Assembly (NCBI GenBank): GCA_911728435.2
Contig: OU452198.1
Location: 29,045,902 to 29,109,901 of the forward strand
Length of the DNA stretch: 64,000 nucleotides
Source of the DNA: Apoderus coryli
Taxonomy: Eukaryota > Arthropoda > Insecta > Coleoptera > Attelabidae
Reading direction: 5' to 3'
This document shows, in pieces, positions 56,359 to 64,000 of this stretch (within the stretch, counting starts at the first letter, position 1; every line of letters starts with the position of its first letter). Under the pieces are notes generated by a model. The model had not been told where the DNA came from, made no database searches, and worked only from the letters and a program-made list of their open reading frames with translations. Both the position numbers and the translations under genes were made by a program.

Positions 56359-56631
56359 AAATTCTATTTAAAACAATGTCCAAGTACAAAAAAATTATCA
56401 CACAAAGACACACTTTATATAACGAAATACTAACTGAAACACATGCTCTTATATAAATAGTCAGATATACACTAACCCTATGCACCTATGGGTAAAAACA
56501 GAGGTCCAAAAAGAATATTTTATGGTTCTTTGTCTATCTGGCTTTATGATAGGTACATTTACTACCCATTTCTAACAAATTTACAAAATTGAATTTTGGC
56601 GCGCTAAATTAGGCAAATACCCCACTGCAAC

Positions 56632-56791
56632 ATGGCTCAGTCGCGACTGAGCGCTCATAAAATCAGCAGTGGCGCCGCTGGTATATTAGTGGTCGTTATG
56701 ACTTTCAGGAAATGCCCGAGTTAGTTATTCTGCTACCGATTGCGAGAACATTATTTAAGTTTGTACATAGCAGTGTCGAGATAAAGTTCGT
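56632..56791 (-). repeat. Probable BEL/Pao 3-prime LTR, outer part
   Basis: Together with 62123-62178 this forms about 215 bp split by the gypsy insertion. On the minus strand it starts near TGTCAGTACTTAAATAC (62178), has the ATGCGCACGG and TATGTACAAACTTA pieces typical of BEL LTRs, and ends near CATGTTG(CA), next to the CAGTGGGG element. It contains a perfect CTCAGTCGCGACTGAG palindrome (56636-56651). No 5-prime LTR was found. Confidence 0.5.
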
Positions 56792-57076
56792 TGTAACAGG
56801 GTTGGTAGTGGATGGCTGTATTAACACAAAACAAATATGTATTTTAACTTTAAACAAATAACAATTTTATTGCGGATAAAAAATAGACAAAATATAGTTT
56901 AGGTAATTTAAATAAACCGAAAAGATATTACAAAAGTTTGTTTAACAACACACGAACACACGCGCTTGCTTCTATCGTCGTAAGTAGTAGCGAATGACGT
57001 CTTTTAGAGATGGGTTCGAGAGCAAAACAATGTTCTTAATAGCTGGCTGGCATATTACTAGAGATGGAGCGTTACA
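56792..57076 (-). repeat. Gypsy 3-prime LTR
   Basis: In element orientation the LTR starts TGTAACGCTCC and ends CCCTGTTACA, with an AATAAA in its distal half. This copy is the 3-prime LTR because the element is on the minus strand. Confidence 0.97.
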
Positions 57077-57092
57077 ACTCTCCCCCTCTTGT
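57077..57092 (-). promoter_or_regulatory. Polypurine tract
   Basis: Minus strand ACAAGAGGGGGAGAGT directly abuts the 3-prime LTR, as expected for the plus-strand primer. Confidence 0.85.
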
Positions 57093-57118
57093 TTATGTAA
57101 CGAAAGGTCATAAACAAG

Positions 57119-59989
57119 TTAACATTTCTTAGGTCGTCCTCGTTTTCTCTTCGGTATCTCCGGCTGATCGTTGTCTTCACCAATATACGGAGTAATCTCG
57201 GAGACATGATACTTTCCAATGCATTCATCATTATTCGTGGCGGATATCTCAAAAGTAGTTGGAGTAATTTCTCGCAATATACGATAAGGTCCATCACGAC
57301 GGGGATCGAACTTCTTTGTACGTCCGGACGCAAAATCACTCTTAGAATGCGTTTTGAGTAATATTAATGTCCCAGGAAGGTAATCGGGTGCTGGACGTCG
57401 ATGTTTGTCAGCATGGGTTTTGTATTTGGCTTGTTCTGTGGAAACTTTCTCTTTAACGTCATCTAATTTACTTAAAAACTTAGTTAAATATGGTGTAATC
57501 TGTGGGATGAAATTATCACCATTTAATATAGTACGAACATCATGGTTGACGTCATCTAAAGTTCTTAACTCACGTCCAAAATTAAGGTACGCTGCAGTAT
57601 ACCCTGTAACGGCAGAGCATACGGAGTTCATAGCAAATCTAATACTAGCGAGGTTTTTATCCCATGTATTGTGATCATTTCCAACTAGTATTGCTAACTG
57701 TGGTTTCAGGTCTCTATTTCGGCGTTCCACCGGATTGGCTTCTGGATGATACACAGGGTTTAAGTTTTGCTTAATATCAAGAACGTACAGGACTTGCTGC
57801 ATTACTTCAGAAACAAATTGAACACCGTTGTCGCTAATTATACGACGTGGAAATCCATAGCGGAGAAATATTTCATCGATCAATACCTTGGCACAGATGA
57901 TAGAAGTGGCTTTCTGAATTGCAAATAATTCAACCCATTTAGTTGATGTATCTTCAACAATAAAAATCCATCGATTGTGTTTAGAAGTTTCGGGTAGAGT
58001 GCCGAATAAATCCATAGCTAACACCTCAAATAGTTGATTATAAGAAGGTGTTTGTATCAAACCGGCGGGCTTTAAATTTGTAGGCTTATATTTCTGGCAA
58101 AGAATACATTTTCTAACATATTCTCGTATTTCACGACGCATACCAGGCCAGAAGTATCTAGAAGTGATTTTTTTAATGGTTTTGTCCACTCCATAATGAC
58201 CTGAGGTAGGGTTGTCGTGATACTCTTGAATTATAGATTGTCTACACTTATATGGCACGACATATTGAGCTTCTTCTTCTTCAGTTTCAGGTGAATATCT
58301 ATATAACACTCCATTTGACATAAGATAGCCTTTTGAAGTCCAGTGGTATAAATCTTCATTTGAAGAAAGTGATTCAAAAGAGTTGATTATTTTGGCAACT
58401 TCTGGATCTGATAGTTGGTCAAAACGTAGATCGCTTGCATTCTTTCCCACTAAATCAACACTGGCAGTACAAATACAACAAATGTCCTCGTTCGCAGGAC
58501 TGCAGATCGGTCTGGATAAAGTGTCAGCAACTTTATTCTTAGTACTAGGTACATATGAGATTTTCAAATTAAACGATTGTATGAGAAGTGCCCATCTGGC
58601 ACATCGTCCATTAGGTGATTTTAATGTCATCAACCAACGTAATGGCTGATGGTCCGTCTTAATGTGGATCTCGGAACATTCTACATATCCACGAAAGCGA
58701 TTTAGAGCAAATACAATTGCAAGAGCTTCCCTTTCGGTCGTGTTATATCGTCGTTCAGCTGAGCTAAGAAGTCGGCTTGCATATTCAACAGGACGTTCAT
58801 CTTCCTTTTCGCCTTGAAGCAGCACGGCACCTAGAGCATAGTCGCTTGCATCGGTATGCAAACTAAATGGCTGAGACATATCAGCTTGCCTTAAAATCGG
58901 CGCACTCGTAAGTAACTGTTTCAATTTATTAAAGGCTTGTTGTTGATCGGAACCCCATTGCCATTTTGAAGCTTTCTTCAATAAATTAGTTAATGGACGA
59001 GCAACATCTGAGAATGACGGTACAAATCTACGATACCAGGAACAAGTTTGGATAAAAGATTGCAGGTGTTTAATATTTCGTGGCTCAGGTAACTGTGATA
59101 TCGCGGAAACCTTAAGCGGGTCAGTGGTTATACCCTGAGGAGTTATTAAATGTCCGAGATATTTAACCGATTCGCGCACAAAAACACTTTTATTTCGATT
59201 AACGCGGAGGTTAAATTTATTAAGTCTTTCAAATACAGCCTCAAGATCATGTAAATGTCCTTGAAAATCAACTGATAAAATAATCAAATCGTCAAGATAA
59301 GCCAGCAATACAACATTTGGAAGTCCAATTTTGAAGCGGTCGATTAAACGCTGAAACGTTGCCGGAGCGTTTTTTAACCCGAAGCACATGCGTTTGTACC
59401 GGAAGAGTCCAAATGGCGTTATAAAAGCTGTTTTATCACGATCACATTCTTGAATTTTGACCTGGTGATAACCTGCGCGAAGATCAAGTGTAGTCATAAA
59501 TTTAGTATGCTTGGCAGTATGTAACAAATCTTCAAGACGAGGAAGAGGGTATTTATCGCTAATGGTAACGGCGTTTAGGCGTCGATAATCGCCACAAAGG
59601 CGCACTTCGCCATTCTTTTTTGGTACCATAACAGCAGGAGCAGCCCAGGGGCTTTCGCACTCTTCTATAATATTATCTTGTAAAAGTTTGTTCACTTCCT
59701 TATGTAAAATTTCGCGTTTTGGTTCAGCTAATCTGTACGGTGGAACAGCAATTGGTTGAGTATTAGGTAATAAATCAATACGATGCTCAGCGTAAGGTGT
59801 AGGGTCTCCCCCTCGTGCAAACGTATCTTCATATTGATTTAGAAGTTCAATCACTTTAGATTTTTCTTCTGCTACTAAATTTACAGCTTCGTCTTCACGA
59901 AGTTCCATGCTGTTTGCGTAATCTAAAATTGATTTCTTGTGATCATGTAGAAAAACGAAAGGATGATTAGGTGAATCCTTAAATACCAT
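57119..59989 (-). CDS. Gypsy Pol: RT, RNase H, integrase
   Basis: A 956-codon uninterrupted frame. RT has LCGDYRRLNAVT, TLDLRAGYHQ (catalytic Asp), FGLKNAPATFQ and LLAYLDDLI (YLDD near residue 233). RNase H shows FSLHTDASDYALGAVLLQ, RRYNTTEREALAIVFAL and IKTDHQPLRWL, ending VADTLSR. Integrase has the zinc motif (HYGVDKTIKKI ... CILCQKYK) and the catalytic acids in LAMDLFG, IISDNGVQF and EANPVERRNRD. A C-terminal SDFASGRTKKFDPRRDGPYR (GPY/F-like) module is followed by a basic tail. It reverse-transcribes and integrates the element. It overlaps the gag-protease frame by 67 nt in the -1 frame, and the first codons probably are not a real start. Confidence 0.97.
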   Translation of the reverse strand: MVFKDSPNHPFVFLHDHKKSILDYANSMELREDEAVNLVAEEKSKVIELLNQYEDTFARGGDPTPYAEHRIDLLPNTQPIAVPPYRLAEPKREILHKEVNKLLQDNIIEECESPWAAPAVMVPKKNGEVRLCGDYRRLNAVTISDKYPLPRLEDLLHTAKHTKFMTTLDLRAGYHQVKIQECDRDKTAFITPFGLFRYKRMCFGLKNAPATFQRLIDRFKIGLPNVVLLAYLDDLIILSVDFQGHLHDLEAVFERLNKFNLRVNRNKSVFVRESVKYLGHLITPQGITTDPLKVSAISQLPEPRNIKHLQSFIQTCSWYRRFVPSFSDVARPLTNLLKKASKWQWGSDQQQAFNKLKQLLTSAPILRQADMSQPFSLHTDASDYALGAVLLQGEKEDERPVEYASRLLSSAERRYNTTEREALAIVFALNRFRGYVECSEIHIKTDHQPLRWLMTLKSPNGRCARWALLIQSFNLKISYVPSTKNKVADTLSRPICSPANEDICCICTASVDLVGKNASDLRFDQLSDPEVAKIINSFESLSSNEDLYHWTSKGYLMSNGVLYRYSPETEEEEAQYVVPYKCRQSIIQEYHDNPTSGHYGVDKTIKKITSRYFWPGMRREIREYVRKCILCQKYKPTNLKPAGLIQTPSYNQLFEVLAMDLFGTLPETSKHNRWIFIVEDTSTKWVELFAIQKATSIICAKVLIDEIFLRYGFPRRIISDNGVQFVSEVMQQVLYVLDIKQNLNPVYHPEANPVERRNRDLKPQLAILVGNDHNTWDKNLASIRFAMNSVCSAVTGYTAAYLNFGRELRTLDDVNHDVRTILNGDNFIPQITPYLTKFLSKLDDVKEKVSTEQAKYKTHADKHRRPAPDYLPGTLILLKTHSKSDFASGRTKKFDPRRDGPYRILREITPTTFEISATNNDECIGKYHVSEITPYIGEDNDQPEIPKRKRGRPKKC

Positions 59990-61338
59990 GAGTTTGAATG
60001 CATATCTAACACGATAGCAGCTTGCTTTAAGAAATCAGCACCTAATAATGTACGATTATCTGAGTCCGTAGATAAAACAATAAAATTAGTGTTAATAATA
60101 CGAGTTTTAATATTAACATCAAGATTTATTGTTAACACTTCCTTTTGGCAACTGTTTCCATCGGCTAAAGTTACAGACATATTTTCTTTAGCAAACATAT
60201 GAAAGTTTTTAAGTTTATGGTAAAGATTGCTACCCATAATGCATTTCGACGCACCTGTATCAGCAAAAGCAGTTCCGTTAAGTCCACAAACATTTATAGG
60301 TAAAATAGGTTTTTGTATTTTAGTCGCGATATCAGCACTATAAAAATCATCCGATTCAACAACATTTACAGCTTCTTGTTTAACGACTGGTTTAGGCGAA
60401 ACGGACGAGTTCGGATTGCATTTCGAACAACGCGAGCGTAAAACACCGGGAGTTCCACAACCATAACATTTTAAAGTTGGGTGAGGATTGTTTACGGCAG
60501 CCTTATTGGTGATTTTGTCATTGTCTTTAACATTTTTACGCTTTAAAGTAGCACAATTTGCAATTTCATGACCGACATTTCGACAATAAGCGCAACGAAT
60601 ACGTTTAACGTTAGTTTTATCGTATTTTTCTGATTTCGATTCACTAAAATCGGATTCTTCGAGTGAAAGTTCAATACTACGCGACAGTTTTAACAGATCA
60701 TCGAATGAGGCGATATTTTCACGTATTAACCGCTCACGAATACGTTTATGTAAAAGTCCGTAGATCATATCAATTTGAGCTTGATCAGAAAGTTTATACG
60801 GTAGTTGCGAAAGAAGCGCACGAGCGTCACAAACAAAATGTTCTGTAGAGGTATTTTCCGATTGTTCGCAATTGAAAAGTTCGCGATAAATTCTGTGTGG
60901 TGGCAGCTTCACCGAATAGCAGTTTCGTAAAGCTTTTAAAGCGTCATTCCAAGTAGCGATAGAGGATTTTACACCTTGCCAATACGTAGCTGCGTGATCA
61001 GTTAAAAGCATTGGTAAACCTTTTAATGCATGTTCATCCGTTATTTGTGAACAATCCTTGTATATACAAATAGCATCTAGGAATGAGTCAACATTGGCAC
61101 CTTTTGTGCCATCAAACCTAGCAGTACAATTTGAGAAATTACCTGTACGCGGCGTAGGTAATGCATTTTGAACGAAATTTGTAAGTAAATTTAATTGATT
61201 TTGTTGTAAATTTACTAATAAATTATTAAATTGTTCATCGGATAAAGCAAAAGTATTACCTTGTGGTGGTGTACTCATTTTTGTTTTATTTGTACTTATC
61301 TGATCGTCTGGACTCGTACTGGTTGATTGCCTCGGCAC
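59923..61338 (-). CDS. Gypsy Gag and protease
   Basis: A 471-codon frame. The N-terminal capsid-like part (about residues 40-240, with FDGTKGANVDSFLDAICIY and YWQGVKSSIATWNDALKAL) is followed by a zinc knuckle CAYCRNVGHEIANC and a second cysteine cluster CYGCGTPGVLRSRCSKC. The aspartic protease has its active site at AFADTGASKCI (Asp about 360) and a flap/helix end TLLGADFLKQAAIVLD. It packages element RNA and processes the polyproteins. At the 3-prime end coding passes to pol by a -1 shift around 59980-59990. I see no canonical slippery heptamer, so this may be either an unusual frameshift site or a one-base lesion. Confidence 0.95.
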   Translation of the reverse strand: MPRQSTSTSPDDQISTNKTKMSTPPQGNTFALSDEQFNNLLVNLQQNQLNLLTNFVQNALPTPRTGNFSNCTARFDGTKGANVDSFLDAICIYKDCSQITDEHALKGLPMLLTDHAATYWQGVKSSIATWNDALKALRNCYSVKLPPHRIYRELFNCEQSENTSTEHFVCDARALLSQLPYKLSDQAQIDMIYGLLHKRIRERLIRENIASFDDLLKLSRSIELSLEESDFSESKSEKYDKTNVKRIRCAYCRNVGHEIANCATLKRKNVKDNDKITNKAAVNNPHPTLKCYGCGTPGVLRSRCSKCNPNSSVSPKPVVKQEAVNVVESDDFYSADIATKIQKPILPINVCGLNGTAFADTGASKCIMGSNLYHKLKNFHMFAKENMSVTLADGNSCQKEVLTINLDVNIKTRIINTNFIVLSTDSDNRTLLGADFLKQAAIVLDMHSNSWYLRIHLIILSFFYMITRNQF

Positions 61339-61816
61339 TTGACGGTTTCTTAAATTGTAATTATCCGTTTTGAAAACTCAAAATTTATTTAAGTTACTAC
61401 TAATTTAATCAAAACAGAAGTTCACACCGACAAATACGTTTTATATAATATTTTAGTTCACACTGTAGATAATTAGGTATTTAATTAAACAACTGGAAAT
61501 GTATGTTAGCAAAATTGACAAAAATAAATTCTAATAGCGGCTTTCGTTTGAAAAGAAAAGTCAAAGAACACCGACACCGACGCAAAACTCGCGGTAGTGT
61601 TTGTTTATATCCACTATATAATATATCTGCGCAATAGGTATAATGAATGCAATAATAACGGAAAAATAATTTGAATAAACGTAAATTTGAAGAAAGAAAG
61701 ACTTTTCAAATAGAAATCACTTCAATTTACAATGTTTATTACACAATTAACACGTTATTATTAATAATTTGTTTTAACGAAAGTTGTTATACACTATCAA
61801 TTATGTTTAACACAGG

Positions 61817-61833
61817 CCACAAGTTGAGCGCCA
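61817..61833 (-). promoter_or_regulatory. Gypsy primer-binding site
   Basis: Minus-strand TGGCGCTCAACTTGTGG starts four bases after the 5-prime LTR. It resembles the complement of the tRNA-Lys(CTT) 3-prime end with about three mismatches; the tRNA assignment is tentative. Confidence 0.6.
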
Positions 61834-61837
61834 ATTT

Positions 61838-62122
61838 TGTAACAGGGTTGGTAGTGGATGGCTGTATTAACACAAAACAAATATGTATTTTAACTTTAAA
61901 CAAATAACAATTTTATTGCGGATAAAAAATAGACAAAATATAGTTTAGGTAATTTAAATAAACCGAAAAGATATTACAAAAGTTTGTTTAACAACACACG
62001 AACACACGCGCTTGCTTCTATCGTCGTAAGTAGTAGCGAATGACGTTTTTTAGAGATGGGTTCGAGAGCAAAACAATGTTCTTAATAGCTGGCTGGCATA
62101 TTACTAGAGATGGAGCGTTACA
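61838..62122 (-). repeat. Gypsy 5-prime LTR
   Basis: Identical to 56792-57076 except one C/T. Carries the promoter side of the minus-strand element. The following 500 bp to the gag start are untranslated leader. Confidence 0.97.
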
Positions 62123-62365
62123 TCGTTAAGTTTGAAAGCGGTGCTTTTGACCGTGCGCATGTATTTAAGTACTGACAATATTTCTATTAACAATTTGTAT
62201 TTTTGGTTATCGTTATATAAGTATGACTATAACTTTAATTTTATATGAACTTTTCCTTTAGATTAATGTTGTTTATTTTTTATAAATAAGGGTAATAGGT
62301 ATAAATTATTATAAAAAAACAAAATTTGCTGATTTATAAGAAAATCAATAAAAGTTTTTTAATTC
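62123..62365 (-). other. BEL LTR inner part and 3-prime sequence
   Basis: 62123-62178 is the start of the probable BEL 3-prime LTR (minus strand); the rest lies between it and the pol stop codon. No other feature. Confidence 0.45.
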
Positions 62366-63035
62366 TTACTCACAATTGCCAGTTTTTTTATTTAAAGTAA
62401 ACAGATACTCAAAATTGAGCATACGGTCGATTTGACAGTACGCGTGTAATGACGTAATTTTGTGGCGCGAGTGGCATATTTTTTGAAACCCACGTTTAAC
62501 TTCACCACAAGACGTTTTGATTGTTGCAACTCTTGGGACTCCATCGGCACCAGTGTGAGTTTGAACTACCGGTCCCATTTTCCATTGTGCAGGTGAAAGG
62601 TTATCTTCTTTAATGTTATCTAAAGTGTTTTCTTTCAAATTTTGTTGATTTGTCTTCCACTTAACACGTTTCTGAAGTTCTGACACGTATTCTTTGTTCC
62701 ATCTCTTCCAAAAGTGCCATTTCATTTGCTGTATATGCTGATATAAATCAAGTCGATTTACTGGAACTCCACTTACGTCATATTCTGGTAATGACGTTAG
62801 CGGTCTTCCAACCAAAAAGTGAGCAGGAGTAAGAGGAAGAAGATCATTAGGTTCACATGAAAGAAGTGAAAGAGCTCACGAGTTCAGTACTGATTCAAAA
62901 TGAACTAGAAGAGTGTATAGACATTCGAAGGTTAAAGGTGTATTTCCTATAACACATTTTAAATGGTGTTTAGCACTACGTACACCAGATTCTCAAATTC
63001 CTCAAAATGCGGAGAATATGGTGGAATAAACTGCA
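62366..63035 (-). pseudogene. BEL/Pao Pol C-terminus (post-integrase domain)
   Basis: The minus strand reads LLPLTPAHFLVGRPLTSLPE, then NRLDLYQHIQQMKWHFWKRW, VSELQKRVKWK, DNLSPAQWKMGPVVQTHTGA and DGVPRVATIKTSCGEVKRGF. This is the conserved C-terminal domain after the BEL/Pao integrase (DUF5641 type). Upstream pieces to about 63035 (SGVRSAKHHLKCVIG, NTPLTFE, ALSLLSCEPNDLL) belong to the end of integrase and contain stops. The last 149 codons are open but the usual final residues are replaced by an unrelated tail. The 5-prime part of the element is missing, cut near an ACACCCTGTATA transposon end at 63046. The LTR of this copy hosts the gypsy insertion. Confidence 0.88.
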
Positions 63036-64000
63036 TATATTATGAAACACCCTGTATATTTATAAGATATTTCCCTTAAGGTCGTCAACTTGCCCCACTC
63101 ACCCCTACTAAATATAAATCATATGCAAAAAATTCAAGTAACGCCATCTATGTATCATTCTACGGGAATCGAATCACTAATACATATAACAATAGTCGCA
63201 ACATAAACCGATAACATTTTTGTATATATTGGGATTGTTTAATCAGTGTCCAAATATCGTATACCTCCTGTAACTCAATAATTTCTTTCGTTTTGGCAAG
63301 TACTTCTTTTTGCTGGTATAAGTATAGGTATAGGTTTTTTTAATCAATATTCGATCTTGAAAAATTAAAATTTACTGATTTGTATTTCAACTTTTATTAC
63401 CTCTATAACAACTATGTACTTACTATAACATAAGTCCCTTACAAGAGATTCATTTCTATGAATAATTCATATTATCTAGCTAGTATGACTGTAACTTATT
63501 TGTGTTTTGATGTGACTCATAATAAGCTTCTATAGCTTGGTTAGGGTAATTGTGACATTTGTTTTTTCTGATTTTTTTTTCATGGTACCTCTTTGCCAGA
63601 GCAGGCACTCTAGTCATAGAGACATAATTTTTTTCTCTGTGAAATGGCTGAAATAGTTTAAAAACCATTTCGTAGTGAGACCCAAATTCCAATCTTAGAG
63701 AGAAGTTTTATCGGATAAAGATAGTGTACCCCGACTAATTTGTGTTTTTCACTAAATCGGAACGAAAATGTTTGTAACTTTTCTCACATAATTTCTGTAA
63801 AATTGAAGAAAAAATATAACATACCTTTCCGCGTCAGTTCTCGCCTTCGACAGGTATACTTGTATGATTTATATTTGTGGTATGTAATTTCGTAACAATG
63901 GATCTTCTATTTTTTGACCTGAAAAACGCTTGGACCCGTCAATTTTTTATTTTAGGGGAAACACTTTTTTGACATTTACACGCACTAAGTTTTAAAAGCC
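63036..64000. other. No gene recognised
   Basis: Begins with a transposon-end-like ACACCCTGTATA (63046-63057). The rest is AT-rich. A 70-codon minus-strand frame at 63480-63692 is not recognised. Confidence 0.4.

Larger units (their letters stand above)
54563..56627 (-). mobile_element. CAGTGGGG-ended TIR element with an unrecognised gene
   Basis: The ends CAGTGGGGTATTTGGCCAAT (54563) and the inverted CAGTGGGGTATTTGCCTAAT (to 56627) match over about 28 bp. Both sides carry CA next to the end, a possible 2 bp duplication; no 8 bp or TTAA duplication is seen, so the superfamily is undecided. Inside on the minus strand is a two-exon gene (56337-56358 and 55234-55745). Smaller insertions with ACAGGGTGTCC and ACAGTGTGCC starts lie at 54704-55200. 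Confidence 0.7.
56792..62122 (-). mobile_element. Gypsy LTR retrotransposon, complete (5.3 kb)
   Basis: 285 bp LTRs at 56792-57076 and 61838-62122 are identical except one site (GACGTC/GACGTT). TCGT flanks both ends (56788-56791, 62123-62126). It encodes gag-protease and pol on the minus strand, with no env. The near-identical LTRs and long open frames indicate a very recent insertion into an older BEL LTR. Confidence 0.97.

Noticed and set aside
54704..63058. CAGGGTG ends at 54704 and 63047 as a single large transposon
   Set aside because: The inverted match is only about 8 bp and the interval contains a complete gypsy, a BEL fragment and the border of another element.
63480..63692. 70-codon minus-strand open frame
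   Set aside because: Basic and fairly gene-like in composition, but no motif recognised and no splice or repeat support.
1..64000. tRNA, rRNA and bacterial-style operons
   Set aside because: None seen on reading both strands; tRNA-like matches are limited to the primer-binding sites of the LTR elements.

Overview
This is AT-rich nuclear DNA from an insect (order not determined). The only host gene I can recognise is part of a beaten path (beat) family immunoglobulin gene on the minus strand. Two phase-compatible exons together build one Ig domain: 20193-20407, then 1658-1793. They are separated by an 18.4 kb intron packed with transposable elements. The first exons (signal peptide) and the later exons lie outside the window or were not found. 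Everything else recognisable is mobile DNA: non-LTR retrotransposons, Penelope-like elements, mariner and piggyBac DNA transposons, two young LTR retrotransposons, and several terminal-inverted-repeat (TIR) elements without an identified transposase.

Layout, left half. At 1-285 there is a foldback with a transposase tail. At 2460-6203 there is a three-layer nest: an old Tc1/mariner-type element, interrupted in its transposase by a CACGGAAA-ended element carrying a SAM-like exon, itself interrupted by an intact mariner (3397-4728). A Penelope GIY-YIG remnant lies at 6345-6660 and decayed LINEs at 6692-8110, 9276-9655, 12300-13398 and 14785-19216; the last is split by a piggyBac element (15529-17068). 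A Penelope-end foldback lies at 10746-11280 and a 65 bp tandem repeat at 11700-11990. Upstream of the beat exon, a 3.9 kb TIR element (20810-24714) carries the first exon of the same kind of SAM-like gene plus two nested hairpin elements.

Right half. At 26324-29981 two Penelope copies lie head to head, with the long arms inverted around a 0.67 kb loop. From 30 to 45 kb there is no recognisable protein gene, but many repeats: folded dispersed repeats, a perfect 23 bp-arm hairpin, tandem arrays, a MITE, and an A/C-rich stretch with a convincing 73 nt intron. A BEL/Pao retrotransposon (45788-51408) has near-identical 546 bp LTRs and a tRNA-Tyr-type primer site. It has lost integrase and most of env, leaving an in-frame pol-env fusion. 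A mariner pseudogene (53616-54540) and a CAGTGGGG-ended TIR element with an unrecognised two-exon gene (54563-56627) follow. A gypsy element (56792-62122, minus strand, LTRs differing at one site) sits inside what looks like the LTR of an older BEL/Pao copy, whose pol C-terminus is at 62366-63035.

The genes do not form a pathway. The window is a record of successive insertions around one neuronal/adhesion-type gene. The points most worth following are the two half-exons of one SAM-like gene in two different TIR elements, the recurrent hammerhead-ribozyme-like motif at Penelope ends (eight copies with the same one-base departure from the canonical core), the two-exon gene in the CAGTGGGG element, and the BEL deletion fusion. 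All calls are from reading the sequence; no database search was run.
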